Part shown: positions 37,572 through 50,100 of the stretch, piece after piece
How positions within the stretch are numbered: position 1 is the stretch's first letter
Layout: each line of letters begins with the position of its first letter
Source: Haliclona indistincta
Taxonomy: Eukaryota > Porifera > Demospongiae > Haplosclerida > Chalinidae
Direction of reading: 5' to 3'
DNA length: 64,000 nucleotides
NCBI GenBank assembly: GCA_964017065.1
Contig: OZ024784.1
Span: forward strand, 5,251,152-5,315,151
Made by a program: the position numbers and the translations under genes
Notes under the pieces: model-generated
The model's input: only the letters and a program-made list of their open reading frames with translations
Databases searched by the model: none
What the model was told of the DNA's origin: nothing

Positions 37572-40500
37572 CGGGAATGGCAGACTCTTCACTGGATAAA
37601 AGATAATTATTTTTATTTTACGGGCTATAAGTTTGGTGAGAATTGTGAATGGTATAGTGAGTTTAAGGCACTACAAATATTTTATCTGCAAAGATGTAGT
37701 ACATTATGGGTACATTCAATGAAATTCATGGTCTGCAGTAGCCAGCAATGTTCAACACTTAGCAAAGAATTTGATAGGCAGAGCACCACCCAGAAGTTAA
37801 CATACCCATAGCTAGCCGAACGACTGTGTTGGGGTGACTGTTGTTTGGCTGGTCGCTGACTGTGGCTGCATAAGTTAAAATTAAAATTGTTGCATGGCTA
37901 CAAGTGTCACTCACGATTTAACATAGTCAACATCAGCACTACTTTTAAACTCATAGCTTGACTTGCGAACAGGAGTAGGAGAGCGGTCCCATACTTCTGT
38001 ACAAAGAGACAAAGAGTTTGAATAGCATTGATAGTCTTTGTGAGTAACAAACTTTTCTTGTCAGGAAATTGTCCGTCAACACCTTGCTTCAAACTCTGGA
38101 ACATCTGTTTGTACCAGTCTCCACCCGCAGTCTTAAGAAAGTAGCTTGAGTCTATAGAAAGAAGTGAGCATACATTTGCAAGCTATTGCTCATACTTACC
38201 AACATCAGACGTGGTTTCCTTGGATTCAGAACTCACAGGAGGAGGAGAGAATGGAGGAGGTTGCACGACTACTTTGCTATCAGCTATGTCTTTTGTTGAA
38301 TCTTCCTTGACAGAAACAGAAGTAGTGCCTTGATCAACTTCTGGTTTGTCCTGCTGCTGTGTCAGAACACGAGAATCGATCCACCCAGTTATCCTTCCCT
38401 TAGCTGCAGTTTTCCTTTTTTCTTGAAAGGGCTCTTCTTCGTCCATTTGAACACCTTCATCTTTCTCTGTATCTTCTTCATTAGGAGGACACTGAGCAAT
38501 AGTAGTGTCACTGGAAGGTTGCTGGTCCCAGGTAGACACAGGGGATCCAGCCTCCATTGGAGAGAGAGAAGTGCTGCTCATAGAGTCACTTCCAGTAGAC
38601 CCAATACTGTGCTTGTGTGAGTGCCCACGACAGGAAGGTGGAGGAGTAGGCAGTGGGATTCCAGAGGGATGCTTAACTTGTCGCTTGGCATCTGAAGACG
38701 ACCGTGGCCGCATAGGGTGTGAAGGAATTGGAACATTTGAAGTTGGTTTAACACGTCCCAAAGTACTGCTCTTCCCAGCTGAAGGTGAAGTTGGAGATTG
38801 GGGGAAAACAAATGTTGGTTTGTTGACAGTTGGAGAGGTGACTCGAGGAAGGGTCTTGGAGCTGGAGTGAGAGAAAGTGTGCATTAGCACGGGGTCCATT
38901 ATACCTGATATTACTATTACTTTTAAGTTACTTCTATTACTATTACTATTGCTTGGACACGTTGGACAAATGTAATCTATTATAATTATTACTATTACTG
39001 GAGCTTTTATAATAATTACCATTATACTATTACATGTATTGAGGTATGTGTTGAAAATGTCAATACTTGTTTAGCAAGTGAGAATTACATTTGATGTTCA
39101 TTAATTTCTCAAAGTGTTCATCAGTAAGTCTACAGTGTTTTGGCCTAAAAAGTATGTCTACAGCGTTCTGGCTTATTACAAAGGGGATTACTATTACTAT
39201 TACTATTGTTTCCTTTCTTCCATTTATATATTACTATTAATATTACACTGTGACCTGTAATCTTTACTATTACCTATTACTATTACCCCATGTCTGCCAG
39301 GCGGCTAATAATTCCATAAAGAGAAGCTGCATAGACTAGTCAATGTTTACACACAATAATGACAACATGATTAACATGGGATAAACAACTAGATCCACTG
39401 AATGTAATAACAACTCCAATGAATGCAATATTAGCCTCAAGTCAGACCATAAAAGTTGGGGTTTGGAATGTGAACACTTTAACAGATATTCCTTACTCCA
39501 TTCTTACATCATTGTGACAGTATTTCAACATTTTGTGGCCACGTCACTACATGACTAAGTTTCTATGCTGAGTAAATTCCTTTACTACATGTTCCTTGCT
39601 AACAGAATTCTGATCAGCATTCCTGCTTACCTCCCCCACTAAAAATCAAATTAGACAAGATAATTCCAATTAGCAATATCAATTTCTGGTTAGAAACTGG
39701 AACAGTTGAGTCAACAACATTATTGGGCTACTGCCTAGATATCAAACCACAATCATGAATTCTGTGTAGTAGGTATGTGTGTTATGACTAGGCTGACAGT
39801 AGAGGGATGGTGAAAGACAGGAAGGGTGAGTCTTACCAGTGCAACTCTAGGGTGTCACCACTCATTTTGATCAGGCGCTGTGCTTCTATGTGTTTCAGTC
39901 CTACAGTTGCCTGTCCATTGATGGTGACGATGATGTTGCCAGCACTTAGTCCTGCTTTAGCAGCTTTACCATGGGACCCCACCTAGTGGAGCAAAAGAAT
40001 GAAGTGTGCATTGAGAAAAACAGCTGTGAATGTTGCTATGTAATCAGAGAGTAATCAGTTAGATTAGCAAAGAATGCAGTGACCTTGCAACACCTCACTA
40101 ACAAACCGCTGGCCGGCATGATGGCTGTGTGCATCACGTGACATGTATGCTGAAATTATTAAGTCGTCATAAGTTGTGAAAATAGGCATTGAGCTTAATT
40201 GCAAACTTGAATTTGATAAACAAATAACTCAACAGTCCATTGTAACAGAAAATGCCCGGAGAGAAACTTCTACTAGTCGTACAATATTAAAAATTATCTG
40301 TCCCACCTAGTAATTACTACGGAAACATTCAAACCATGCTACTGACCTACTATGTATCTGCATGCACAGATAACCATAGTTGTTACTGTCACAAGAGTTA
40401 TGGAAACACGGCTCAATGAGGCCTTACAGTTATGGTGACTGGTATGAGAATTGTTATGATCAATGTGAAATCAACATAGATTGCAAGAGTACCTTATACC

Positions 40501-40996
40501 ACTTTGCTGTAATACAGTCTGCATGATAACAATCATACAAACACAACCTACATTGTCCATCTAGCCCACATGGTTGTGCAAATGTGACTGGATATTATGT
40601 CAACAGGAACCGTAAAGAGACCATGGTGGATAAACAGGGTTTTGGTGACTTCCTAATGCTGCTCACACACTAGACTATCAAATGAGCACTTGATGTACTA
40701 GACTAAAGAATTCCTTCCTAGTACACTTTGACACATTGTTTACAATGTACTTTGCTAATGGCAATGCTGTTAGCACAGAATATACCGTTCTTTGCACCAA
40801 TCGACCGTTTAGTAGTACAGTATTATACAGGTCTAGCATCGCTTACTCTGGAGATTCTCAGTGGAGAGCGAAAGTCTGTTCCTCCTTGCAAAGAGAACCC
40901 CCAAGGTCCGCCTCCCTCCATGAGCACAACAAATCCTCCGCGATCCTGGTCAACACCATCACCGTTCGCCAAGACATCGCTTGCTACAGACGTCAT
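35026..40996 (-). CDS. PDZ-SoHo-SH3-SH3 adaptor, SORBS-like with N-terminal PDZ
   Basis: A many-exon gene. Exons 40996-40841 and 39982-39837 form a PDZ domain (LMEGGGPWGFSLQGG with the carboxylate-binding PWGF loop; AAKAGLSAGNIIVTINGQ). An exon at 38880-38200 is Ser/Pro-rich. The segment DSSYFLKTAGGDWYKQMFQS near 38047-38155 resembles the SoHo (sorbin homology) motif. A polythreonine run lies near 37530-37585, and 11 tandem copies of an 11-residue repeat (EEQSSSVSSPP) at about 36440-36805. Two SH3 domains close the protein: GLHDFIAASEKELSFKKGD with DQNWLEGTLNGKTGIFPNNF (35650-35890), and KAKYDFTAKTARELNFRKGE with DDNWYRGRTEEGEEGIVPSS (35028-35550). The SH3 pair is closest to SH3-1 and SH3-2 of SORBS1-3 (CAP, vinexin, ArgBP2), adaptors at adhesions and actin. 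Those proteins lack PDZ. Exon edges in the middle are approximate; the link from the PDZ exons to the rest is by phase and strand only. Confidence 0.75.
36440..36805 (-). repeat. Coding minisatellite, 33-base unit, 11 copies
   Basis: Eleven in-frame units encode EEQSSSV(S/N)SPP, with the Ser and Asn forms scattered among the copies. Because 33 is a multiple of three, the antisense frame (SSGGLLTELDC) and a shifted sense frame also stay open over the array, which makes false ORFs. It sits in a disordered, acidic, Ser/Pro-rich linker of the adaptor. Confidence 0.95.
37530..37572. repeat. (TAG/ACT)n trinucleotide repeat inside an exon
   Basis: About 12 to 13 units; on the minus strand it reads ACT, giving a run of threonines (IPATTTT...TSKRMSRPSSSS) between a splice acceptor near 37593 and a donor near 37482. 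It is therefore a length-variable coding microsatellite. Confidence 0.75.
38918..39290. repeat. (ATTACT)n-rich low-complexity tracts
   Basis: Imperfect runs of TTACTA/ATTACT occur at about 38918-39015 and 39185-39290 in the intron between the PDZ and Ser/Pro-rich exons. They have no coding meaning. Confidence 0.6.
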
Positions 40997-41555
40997 CCTT
41001 AGATGTAGATTATTAGCACGAAATAAAACTTCTAAACGAGACTTCTTTTATCTGTGCCTGGAAGGTATTAAAAATAGGCGAGGTTTTGTGTTTTATTAGG
41101 CACGTGTGCAGCTAATGTGATGATCATAACAACTCGCACGCAGCGTGGGACTACATGTACAACGGAGATATTTTATAACGCGACGCTCAATACTCAATAG
41201 TATTCGTGCTCGATACTATTCGTGCTCTGATTGCTTGAAGGACAATTCTAGTCAGTCTGCAATGCATGTGTCAGATAGAAAAGCACTATGGCATTGAGCC
41301 TGGAGCATGACGATTAGTGAATTAGACTAGTGTTATGGTTATTGCACTTAAGATATTAAACACCTAAATCAAAGAATCTAGCGTATCCAGTAGAAGCATA
41401 GATGGTAGAAGCGACTACAGCCTTAACCACATGCTAGATAAAACTGATTAATAAGAATAAGCGTCATGCTCGCTTCGCTCTTCATCATGTGGAATTAATT
41501 ATTCATAAGATGGGCGTGGCTATCAATATCCTCGAGCTCGCCAGCTTGCTTGGTC

Positions 41556-44109
41556 ATGGCGAGTGTTGCTGCATCCCGTTTGTCGTACAACAGAGCAGCT
41601 GATGGCGCGAGAAGAGAAGGGTCGCATACGATGCATCGAGAGAGCCAGATGCGGGAAGCAGTAGACAGCGACGATTCTGCAGATGAGAAAGATGACGTGG
41701 AGTCTTGGAGAGTTCGAAACACGACGCCATCTGTACCTCGCCCACCACCACCAGCACCACCGAGAAGAGTGCAGGTCAGTACTACACAAAACTGATGACG
41801 TGAATTAGTTGAGTGCTGGCGTCAAGTGTTCATCTGCTGTTTGTGAATAAGCTAGCCACTTCAGATGCTTATAGTGCCCAAAAATGCTGCACACCTGCTA
41901 AAAGAACTAAAATGGTCAATGGTGTTTACACCTGACTCTAGAATAAATTTGGTCAATCTATGCTTGGTTATCAATATTTCTGCACTTTAGGTATTCACAG
42001 TTTGTGCTTGCTGAGACTAGTAGGGTAGTATTGTGTATCTAGTAGAAATTAGTGAGTGTAGGCACAATTATAATCTAACAATCGGTACAAAGATCATTGA
42101 TCATTGATATGCTTGTTTGTATCAATGAGGGATATAATCTTGTTGTGAGAGAGAGAGCGTCCTTTGGTACAGTGCGTGCTCAGCTTCAAAGTACAATGAA
42201 CAGTTAGTTGTGTTTATACAAACAGCTAGCCAGCTAGTTTTGGACAGTTACATGTCCTCTGATTTGTGCCCTGTACCATGTCCCGGTACTAATCTTAGTA
42301 CCACAACTATGTCACCAACCCAATATGGCTACAATTGCACTTTGCTTCGTTGGGCAAGGTTACCTGATACAGCACATTGTTTTGCCTCCATATTACTACT
42401 CATTCCTACCGGAGATGAGATTGTTGTGAGTACATGAGACTAAATATTCCAGAAGTTGTAGAATTTGAGATTTGCCTGTCACTAAACATTTTTGTCAATG
42501 TTGTTAAGATTAAAAACAAGAGTAGTTTCTTTAGTGTTAAAAACAGCATTTAAACATTGCATTAAAAGTTATTTTTAGAGAAAAGTTCTCTCTATTTCAT
42601 TCATTCATGTCTCCTATAGACACACCAGCACATGTCTGCACCCCATCGCGACTCTTTTGAGCAACATTTGTTGGCGGTTAAAGGCTTGAGCAAATCTACT
42701 CTTCCGGACATGTTGAAAATTCCGTAAGTACATTCTATCTAAATAATTCAGTATTGCACATAACATTTTGCCAATTGTATGATAGTGCAAAAATTAATGA
42801 GAACTTGAAATTTTAACACATGGATAAAGTTTTAGTATAAGACAATGTTTACAGTAGCTTCTCAATGCAGATTTTACCATCCTAATATCTCAAGACATGT
42901 TGCAGAGAGTATACTATTATCAAAACAGACACCAGATGGTACATTTCTCCTCAGAGACAGCTCTGAGGAATGGCAGTACACTATATCTGTCAGGTACTGC
43001 ACATCATCTGACATTTTAATTGTTTCAACGTGCAATATCCAGATACAAGACATCAGTCAAGCACTATCGAATGATATGGGATGGTAAGTGGTTGTCATTT
43101 GGACTGGGCAGGTTTAAGAATCTGGATGAACTGACTGAACACTTTGCTAGTCAGCCCATGATCAGTGGAGAATCAGGTAATTTTATTCCTTTCATTCATC
43201 ACACACTCTCACTCACTCACTCACTCTCTCTCTCTTTCCTGTCTTCAGGTTTGTTAGTAAAGCTAAAGTATCCATATCCAAGAGGAGTGAAGGAGCCCAT
43301 TGATTATGAAGAGGCTTGTTTTATGGAGGAACTTCAGGCCATAGGAGCTACTGAAGCATCTCTAGCACACCATCCAACAAGTTTCTCTGTAAGTTTTATC
43401 TATACCCACTAATCTAAATGTCTTAATGCGGATGGAATAGACTTTGGTCCTTGAAATGCAGACACAGGACAAATAATAATATTTTCTGTCCCATTGTGGT
43501 GTCCAATGTACAGTTACACTATTCATGTTAAGCATGCATGTTTTCTTCATTGCCAATGGAACCAGTAAAGTGTCTTCCTTGTATAGACGTGGTGTTTACT
43601 ATCACAATAATCATTTATATTTTTAGCTCAATTCAAAGGAGGGATATCTTTGCAAACAAGGATACCATGTCAAGGTACTTTGCAAACAACTCAATCTCAT
43701 AATTAATTTATAATCATTTGTAGAACTGGAAGTACCGTTGGTTTAAGCTGTTTCGCAGTGAACTAGCTTATTACACTAACAGAACCTCTCCATCTCCTAA
43801 AAGAGTGATTGATTTAAGTGATGCAACATCTGTAGCTCGTGATCAGACTGCTGGAAAGCCGTTCTGTTTTAGGTAAATAACCATGTGCGATAGAATCATA
43901 GAAACCTCACATTTTCTTCTTCGTAGATTAATAACGAGCTCTAGAACATTTTTCATGCAAGGAAATTCAGAAAACGAAGCCAATGAATGGGTGGCTATTT
44001 TGCAATGGAAGTTGGTAAGAGATTTTTTTTATTACTGCCTGTTCTGTTATTCTGTTTTATTTTATAGAAACACATGAAAGACAATGATGATGGTCATACA
44101 GAACAATAG
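41556..44109 (+). CDS. DAPP1: DAPP1-like SH2-PH adaptor, copy 1
   Basis: Related to DAPP1/Bam32, an adaptor that binds phosphotyrosine through SH2 and PI(3,4,5)P3/PI(3,4)P2 through PH and moves to the plasma membrane after PI3-kinase activation. Exon 1 (41556-41774) is a disordered leader ending RPPPPAPPRR. An exon near 42621-42722 follows. The SH2 domain starts FYHPNISRHVAESILL, has the phosphate-binding arginine in GTFLLRDSSEE, then VKHYRMIWDGKWLSFGLGRF. The linker LKYPYPRGVKEPIDYEEACF resembles the human LKHPYPRKVEEPSIYESV; the human tyrosine-phosphorylation site region (PSIYESV) reads PIDYEEA. The PH domain starts SKEGYLCKQGYHVKNWKYRW, with the basic KxW-KxRW pattern expected for 3-phosphoinositide binding. 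The stop is at 44107-44109. The start ATG lies 560 bases from the divergent SORBS-like gene. Confidence 0.85.
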
Positions 44110-44363
44110 CATTATAATGGAAAAATTATCACTGTTTCTCTCTCTTTTTCCTTGAAAGTGCTCTTAATGTTGATAATAAAAAATAATTAATAATAAAAAA
44201 TTATTAGCTAAGTATGTTGACTAGACACGCTCAGGCTCGTGTCATCCAAATAAGGAGGCGGCAATTATTTAATTATGATTCTGGTGAGTGCATGGGCGTG
44301 AGCAAGCCTTGCCTTGTTGTTGTTGGCTAGTCATCCGATGCTCGCTTCACCATTCGTGGAATA

Positions 44364-45630
44364 ATGGCTGAGCAAAGTAGATCTCCCGCCTCCTTGCGGT
44401 ATTGTGCTCCCACGTCTTCACTGCCAGTAGCTGATCCTCGGTCCAGCTGGGCCAGCTCGTATGGTCACGAGGGCATGATCGCAGATTCGTATCGCTCCAA
44501 TCTGGTCACCCCTGCCAACCAACTAGTCTCCAGACAGTCCAAAACCCCTCCGACTAACATGGACGCTGTACCGTGAGCTCAGCGCACTCTCTTTGTTTGT
44601 GTACTATATTCCTAGCAAGTGTATTGTACACAGTCTTTGCTACATGCATGCAGTCACTGTACACAATCATCATATCAGCTCCCAGTCTCTGTACCGTATG
44701 TTGGTCAGAGTGACTTATAAGAGATTGCTATCTATTGTAGTATCCTTACATATCCTAAATAAGTGAGATAATCTATGAAGTCTTCAGGCTGATTACTGCA
44801 TGCTGCTTGTGTTGTTGGTGTTGAAGGGATGTTGTGTACATTTGTATAATATCATTACGTTGGCTGTCATGAGCATCTGGAGCTTATTGTGCTTCACTGA
44901 CTGAGCTAAAATGTGCTTAGACCAGATGCAATAGTTATGTAAACAGTTTGTATTATAATGCACAACCACATCTACTGTTGTTGTTGTCCCTTTCTCACCT
45001 TCTCTTCCTTTCACATAGATGGTATCATCATAACATGACCCGCCATGTTGCAGAAAGTTTGCTCATCTCAACAGGAGAAGATGGTAGTTACTTACTGAGA
45101 GAGAGTGGCAGTAATCAAGGGGAATACACACTCTCTGTTCGGTAAACTCCTTCTTTTAAACCTTTTCTTGCTGATTTAATCTTCTTTTTTCTTTCACTAG
45201 ATCTAAAAATGCGGTTAAGCACTTTCCTGTGCGTTGGGATGGAGCTTTCTTTACATTTGGTTTTGGCAAATTTAGTTCAGTAGAAGAGCTCATGGAACAT
45301 TTTGAAAGCAAGCCAGTGATTGGTGGTGATTCTGGTGAGTGGGTATGATGGCATGTTGTTGCTATTCATTGATCATGTATATTCTATGTGTATTTGTATT
45401 TACATGACTTTTCTTTTCATGTTGATTTCACTTTTGACCATTCCGATAATATTTTCGACTTTAAGCCTATTGTCCATGCACTTTTCATTGTTTCTAGGCA
45501 TTCTTACTCTTCTCAAGTTCCCATATCCTCGTTGTGTTGATGAGCCAGACGTGTATGACAGCATTAGAGTTCATGCTGAAGGTGGACAAGCTGATCAAGG
45601 ACAACAACCAGTTTTTGCTGTGAGACATTA

Positions 45631-45693
<63 letters not shown>

Positions 45694-46981
45694 GTATGTA
45701 TGTATGTATGTATGTATGTATGCCTTATCTTATGTATATCTTGTGTTCAGATTGCATCTAAAGAAGGGTATCTTACCAAATTAGGTCAACACCGAAAGGT
45801 ACTACTACTGGTTGATTGTCAAGTGATAAATTATTATATCTATTGTTTCAGAGCTGGAAACAGCGCTGGTTTGTCCTGTACAAGAATGAACTAAGTTACT
45901 TTAAGTCAAAAGAGGTACATAATTGTGTATGCATTCATGTCCTGTGTTTGTACATATGTGTCTATGCATTGTGTTTATTACCCGTGCGCAGTATGCGCGA
46001 GGGTTATGCGTTTGTGTCCGTCTGTGTATATATACGTGTGTCGTCAAAAAACACGCTTGTTTACGTCTTACTGCTCGAAACTCTCCACGAAAAAACTCTC
46101 TGCAGCTTCTTCACTGAATTTATAGTCCTATGAAGACGTTTTCTGTGCTGGCAAGCCTTGCTCGAGCGGCTAATCCATGGCTTTCTAAAGCTACGTGTCC
46201 TTGTAAGAGCACTTTACGGTATTGTGGGTGTGTCACCCAACCTCCTATCCATGTCGATGTCCTCACTCAGTCTCACATGTACCGTACGTCAGAGCTTCTT
46301 GAGGCCTATAGCTATGGTATCAGTCTTTCTTGAGGCCTTCTGTGATGTGCCAATCAACTGTTAGTGCATGTATGCTACCATCTATTTTTCTGGAGCTGTC
46401 TATGGGCTAGCTGTATTCACGTGCGTGTTGCAGTAATCACTGGTAATGCTGGAGTAGTCGTGTTTATCTCCTAGCTCAGCGCACGGGTATGTGTTCATTA
46501 GAACTCTAGTTATGAATGTATTTGTTACTTTATCGGTCGTAACACTTTTTCCAGGAGAAAAATCCAATTCGTACCATCAACCTCAGGGATGTCTCTAATA
46601 TCCTGTCAGACAACTCACAGGGCAGAGAAAACTGCTTCAAGTGAGTGAGATTGTGTAGCTACCACTCTCTAGAAATAAACTGTACTGTACTACTGATTGT
46701 AATGGTTTTCTTTTTTCATATCAGAGTGTTATCTTCTTATCGCACATTCTTTCTTGTTGCATCATCACCTCAAGAGGCTCGTGACTGGATCAAAATCTTG
46801 AGATGGAAGCTGGTAAACAGCACTAAACACACGTGTATGCACACATCAAACATGTTTATTTTTTTCATACTAAACTGGCTGTGTACATGCGCATACTATA
46901 ATAGTTTTGGTTACTGCATTTTTTAACGTACAGGAGCATCCATCAGGATTAGAAACAATGGCTGCTGATCAAAGAATATAA
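44364..46981 (+). CDS. DAPP1: DAPP1-like SH2-PH adaptor, copy 2
   Basis: A tandem paralogue only 254 bases after copy 1, with the same exon plan. Leader exon 44364-44573 (MAEQSRSPASLRYCAP) is unrelated in detail to copy 1. The SH2 domain begins WYHHNMTRHVAESLLIST, has GSYLLRESGSNQGEYTLSVR, then VKHFPVRWDGAFFTFGFGKF. The linker LLKFPYPRCVDEPDVYDSIR keeps the human-like tyrosine motif (DVYDSIRVH against SIYESVRVH). The PH domain starts SKEGYLTKLGQHRKSWKQRW and ends ARDWIKILRWKLEHPSG. Copy 2 is closer to human DAPP1 than copy 1 by eye. A PH-domain intron (about 45915-46554) holds the CCCGTGCGC repeat, copy B, and the intron before it starts with (TGTC)n. Confidence 0.87.
45631..45722. repeat. 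(TGTC)n followed by (TATG)n tetranucleotide tract
   Basis: About 15 TGTC units at 45631-45692 pass into about seven TATG units. The tract starts roughly 11 bases after the exon donor in DAPP1 copy 2. Confidence 0.95.
45981..46487 (+). mobile_element. Non-autonomous element with CCCGTGCGC inverted ends, copy B
   Basis: Bounded by TACCCGTGCGCAGTATGCGC at the left and CAGCGCACGGGTA at the right. It is the forward copy of 9284-9767, sharing TGAATTTATAGTCCTATGAA and the GACGTTTTCTGTGCTGG stretch. The two copies differ by small insertions and a duplicated stretch near 46285-46340 (TCTTGAGGCCT occurs twice here). It sits in an intron and does not break the PH domain. Confidence 0.75.
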
Positions 46982-47199
46982 GTTTTATTGTACTGTCAGT
47001 TAATGTCTATCAATTTATTCTGCAAACTAATATTAGAATGGTGCTCATGAGATGTATTCTGTTCGTGATTATGTTATTATTATAATTATAGGCGTGGTAT
47101 CACGTATTTTGCGCGTAAAGGGTTAAAATAATGTGGAGGTGACACGCCTTCTGTTTGGATCCTGCATGCGAGGATCCTGTCTGTTTTTGCTCACTGAGT

Positions 47200-50100
47200 A
47201 TGGCTCTCAAAGGACTAGTAGAGCGGCTACCCCATTCACTGGCGAATTTTTTCTCAACACCCACCGCCACAGCACCCAGCTATCGCGGCACAGAGCAAGT
47301 CCGCCGACGCCAGGATGGATCGGGATCACTAGACCCCACCGTGTCTATGGTAGTTAATAAAGGCTTGACTAACAAACCTGGACAGAACAACTGCTTCCTG
47401 AATGCTGCTGTACAGGTTAGTAGACAACCAAACACGCCAGACAGTGTTAAGTATTATTCTTATCAGGTTCTATGGCACACCGATGTGTTTCGAAGGAGTT
47501 TTCGACTGTTTGAAGGACACAGTTGTCTTGGGAGTACATGTATTTTCTGTGCACTAAAAGTGGGTGTGACTGAGCTAGGAATTTGCTAGATCACAGTCAT
47601 AAGATTATATCACATAATATGATGATGACTCATGCTGCCACATTGGCTAGTCTAAGGTAGCTGCTATCCTTTCTCTAGACGCTGTTCACACATTATGGAC
47701 ATGCTGAACAATCAGCAATTCCTCCTGACATTCTCAGAAATGCAATGGCTGACTGCTATGAGGTTTTTGACTATTAATTTCATTCAACTCTACTTGTCTT
47801 ATCTTTATTTCAGAGTGAGCATCGATTTCAGCTTGGACTAATGGACGATGCTGCAGAATGCTTTGTGAGCATAAACACAGCACACTACAGATTGACCCAT
47901 CTGTTTGTTTTATCAGGAGAAGTTGCTGGAGCAGGTTCACTTCCATCTCACAGGCAGTACAGACATGGACTCGTGCTCTCGTCCATACTGTATTTCACAC
48001 AAGAAGTTCGCTCTTTCTTTTGTGGAACAGGTGTGCGAAATTGTCACTGTACGCTATTAATCTCGCGCGCAATAGCAGGCGTTTATTTTCTGCTGTTTCT
48101 TGGTTGTACGCTTTTTAGAATAATAAGCTCCTGACACTATGTCTCCTCTTGATTGTAGACCAACTGTTCATGTGGTGCTACCTCAGAGCCTCTTCCATTC
48201 ATTCAGTTTGTACACTACGTGTCAGCGACAGTCATAGCGTGAGTCTGTCTCACTCAACATCGCTGATCATCATGATGTCTTCCTCCTCTCTAGTGAAGAA
48301 TGTGACAAGCTACGAGGCAAATTCCTGCCTGGTGGTCCTAGTCCTGATCAATATCTGTTTGACTGGTGTGTGCACATAGCTGGCTCTGTTGGTGAGTCTG
48401 GCCACTGCCCACAAGATGTGAGTCCATAATGTCAACTGACAAACTATAAATAAAACCAACTGTTTGTTTTCTGTGACCTCTAGCCAATGTGTCGTCAACG
48501 TGCTGATTTCAAGCGGGTGCTGTTAAATGAACCTGATGTTGGTTAGTATGTTGTATCTTCTTGTTGTGTGTTATTGGAGCTTTGTATCGTAGTGTGCTTG
48601 GGGTTAATATGGGACAGTGATGTACCTCCACTATCTCATATCATGAAAGTTGTTGAATCAATCAGATTGGTCCTACATCCTCTCAGAGTGGGCCTCACAA
48701 TAAGCTCTTGATAATACTCTCCTCTTATTATTCAGGCATTTGACTATGTTGCTAGTGAAAAATTGCGTGACGCAGAGTATCATCTGACAGCCATGATCAC
48801 TTACTATGGTCGCCATTATTCAACTTTCTGCTACCACAGTGTGAAGAAGACATGGGTATACTTTGACGATGCTAGATTCAGAACTGTGAGCTAATTTCTG
48901 CCACTTGTCTGCTGACTACGTAACACATGTTCCTTCTCCTTTCTCTGCTCACTCTCTCTTTCTCTAGATTGGTACTGACTGGTCACTTGTAGTGGAAGAA
49001 TGCCGCAAGGCTCACTATCAGCCTCTTCTGCTCATCTATACTAATCCTGATGGTAGCGTTGTTGATATCTCAGCTGCTCCAACAGAGACAGTAATGATTG
49101 CTTCTAGTGACCCCTCTTCAACTCCTACTGATGATAAAAGTTCACCTCACTCACCTGTGAAAGATATACGGCCGTGCAATTTGGCAGATGCTACTAAGAA
49201 ATTTCCTGATAAAAGTGGACTTGCTAATGACCCAAAAGCAATGGTTGCTGCTGGTTTAGAAAAGGACCAAGTAGGCGACTTGATCAGCTTTAGCTTGGCT
49301 CCAGCAGTTCTTAATATGCAATCCAATACTACTACGATGAAATCACAAGGAACTGTTGCTCCACCTATCTTCACCATGGCTACACCTGCCACTGCAAATG
49401 TACAGTCAACAACAGCAACAAAATATCCTCAAAAATGGGAAAAATTCTCCTCTTCCTCTCCAGCTGATGCTAGAAGCAATCCTCTTGTCTCCTCTCCCTC
49501 TCTGTATCCACAGCTACAAACTCATCTTCCTGGTCAAGGTGCTACCAAGACCTTGCATGATTACAATATTCAATCGACTAATTACACAATTGACAAGAGA
49601 GGTGCACTAGCAAACAGCAGCACTCATCAATCACCCTCTCCAACGAACTTTACTCGTAGATCACCCTCTCCCACCCCAGCTAGCAGCACTCATCGATCAC
49701 CCTCTCCACATCAATCTCCCTCTCCCACACCAGTAAACGCCACTCGTCAACTATCAACATATTCTCCTCGGCCTCAGCGCAGACAATTTGATGAAGTTCT
49801 TAAAACAGAACTGGAAAGTATGTAAATAGTATCAACTCACACACATGATGTAGTCCTGTCTATCTCAACAGCTATCCCAGGAATGCAACAAGGAGCTCTA
49901 CAGGATCTTGAGACATGTTGGGTCAGTGCCGAGTCAACCTCACAAAGAGGTGATCCAACAGCATGCCTGCTCTATGCACAGGCAGCAGGTGAGACAGACA
50001 TTTTCACGCGCACACAATACCTGTCTTGTCATGTCTACAGAGATGGTGCACAAGTTGCTCGGTGACCCCTTTATCAAATCTCGTCTCACTCTTTATCGTC

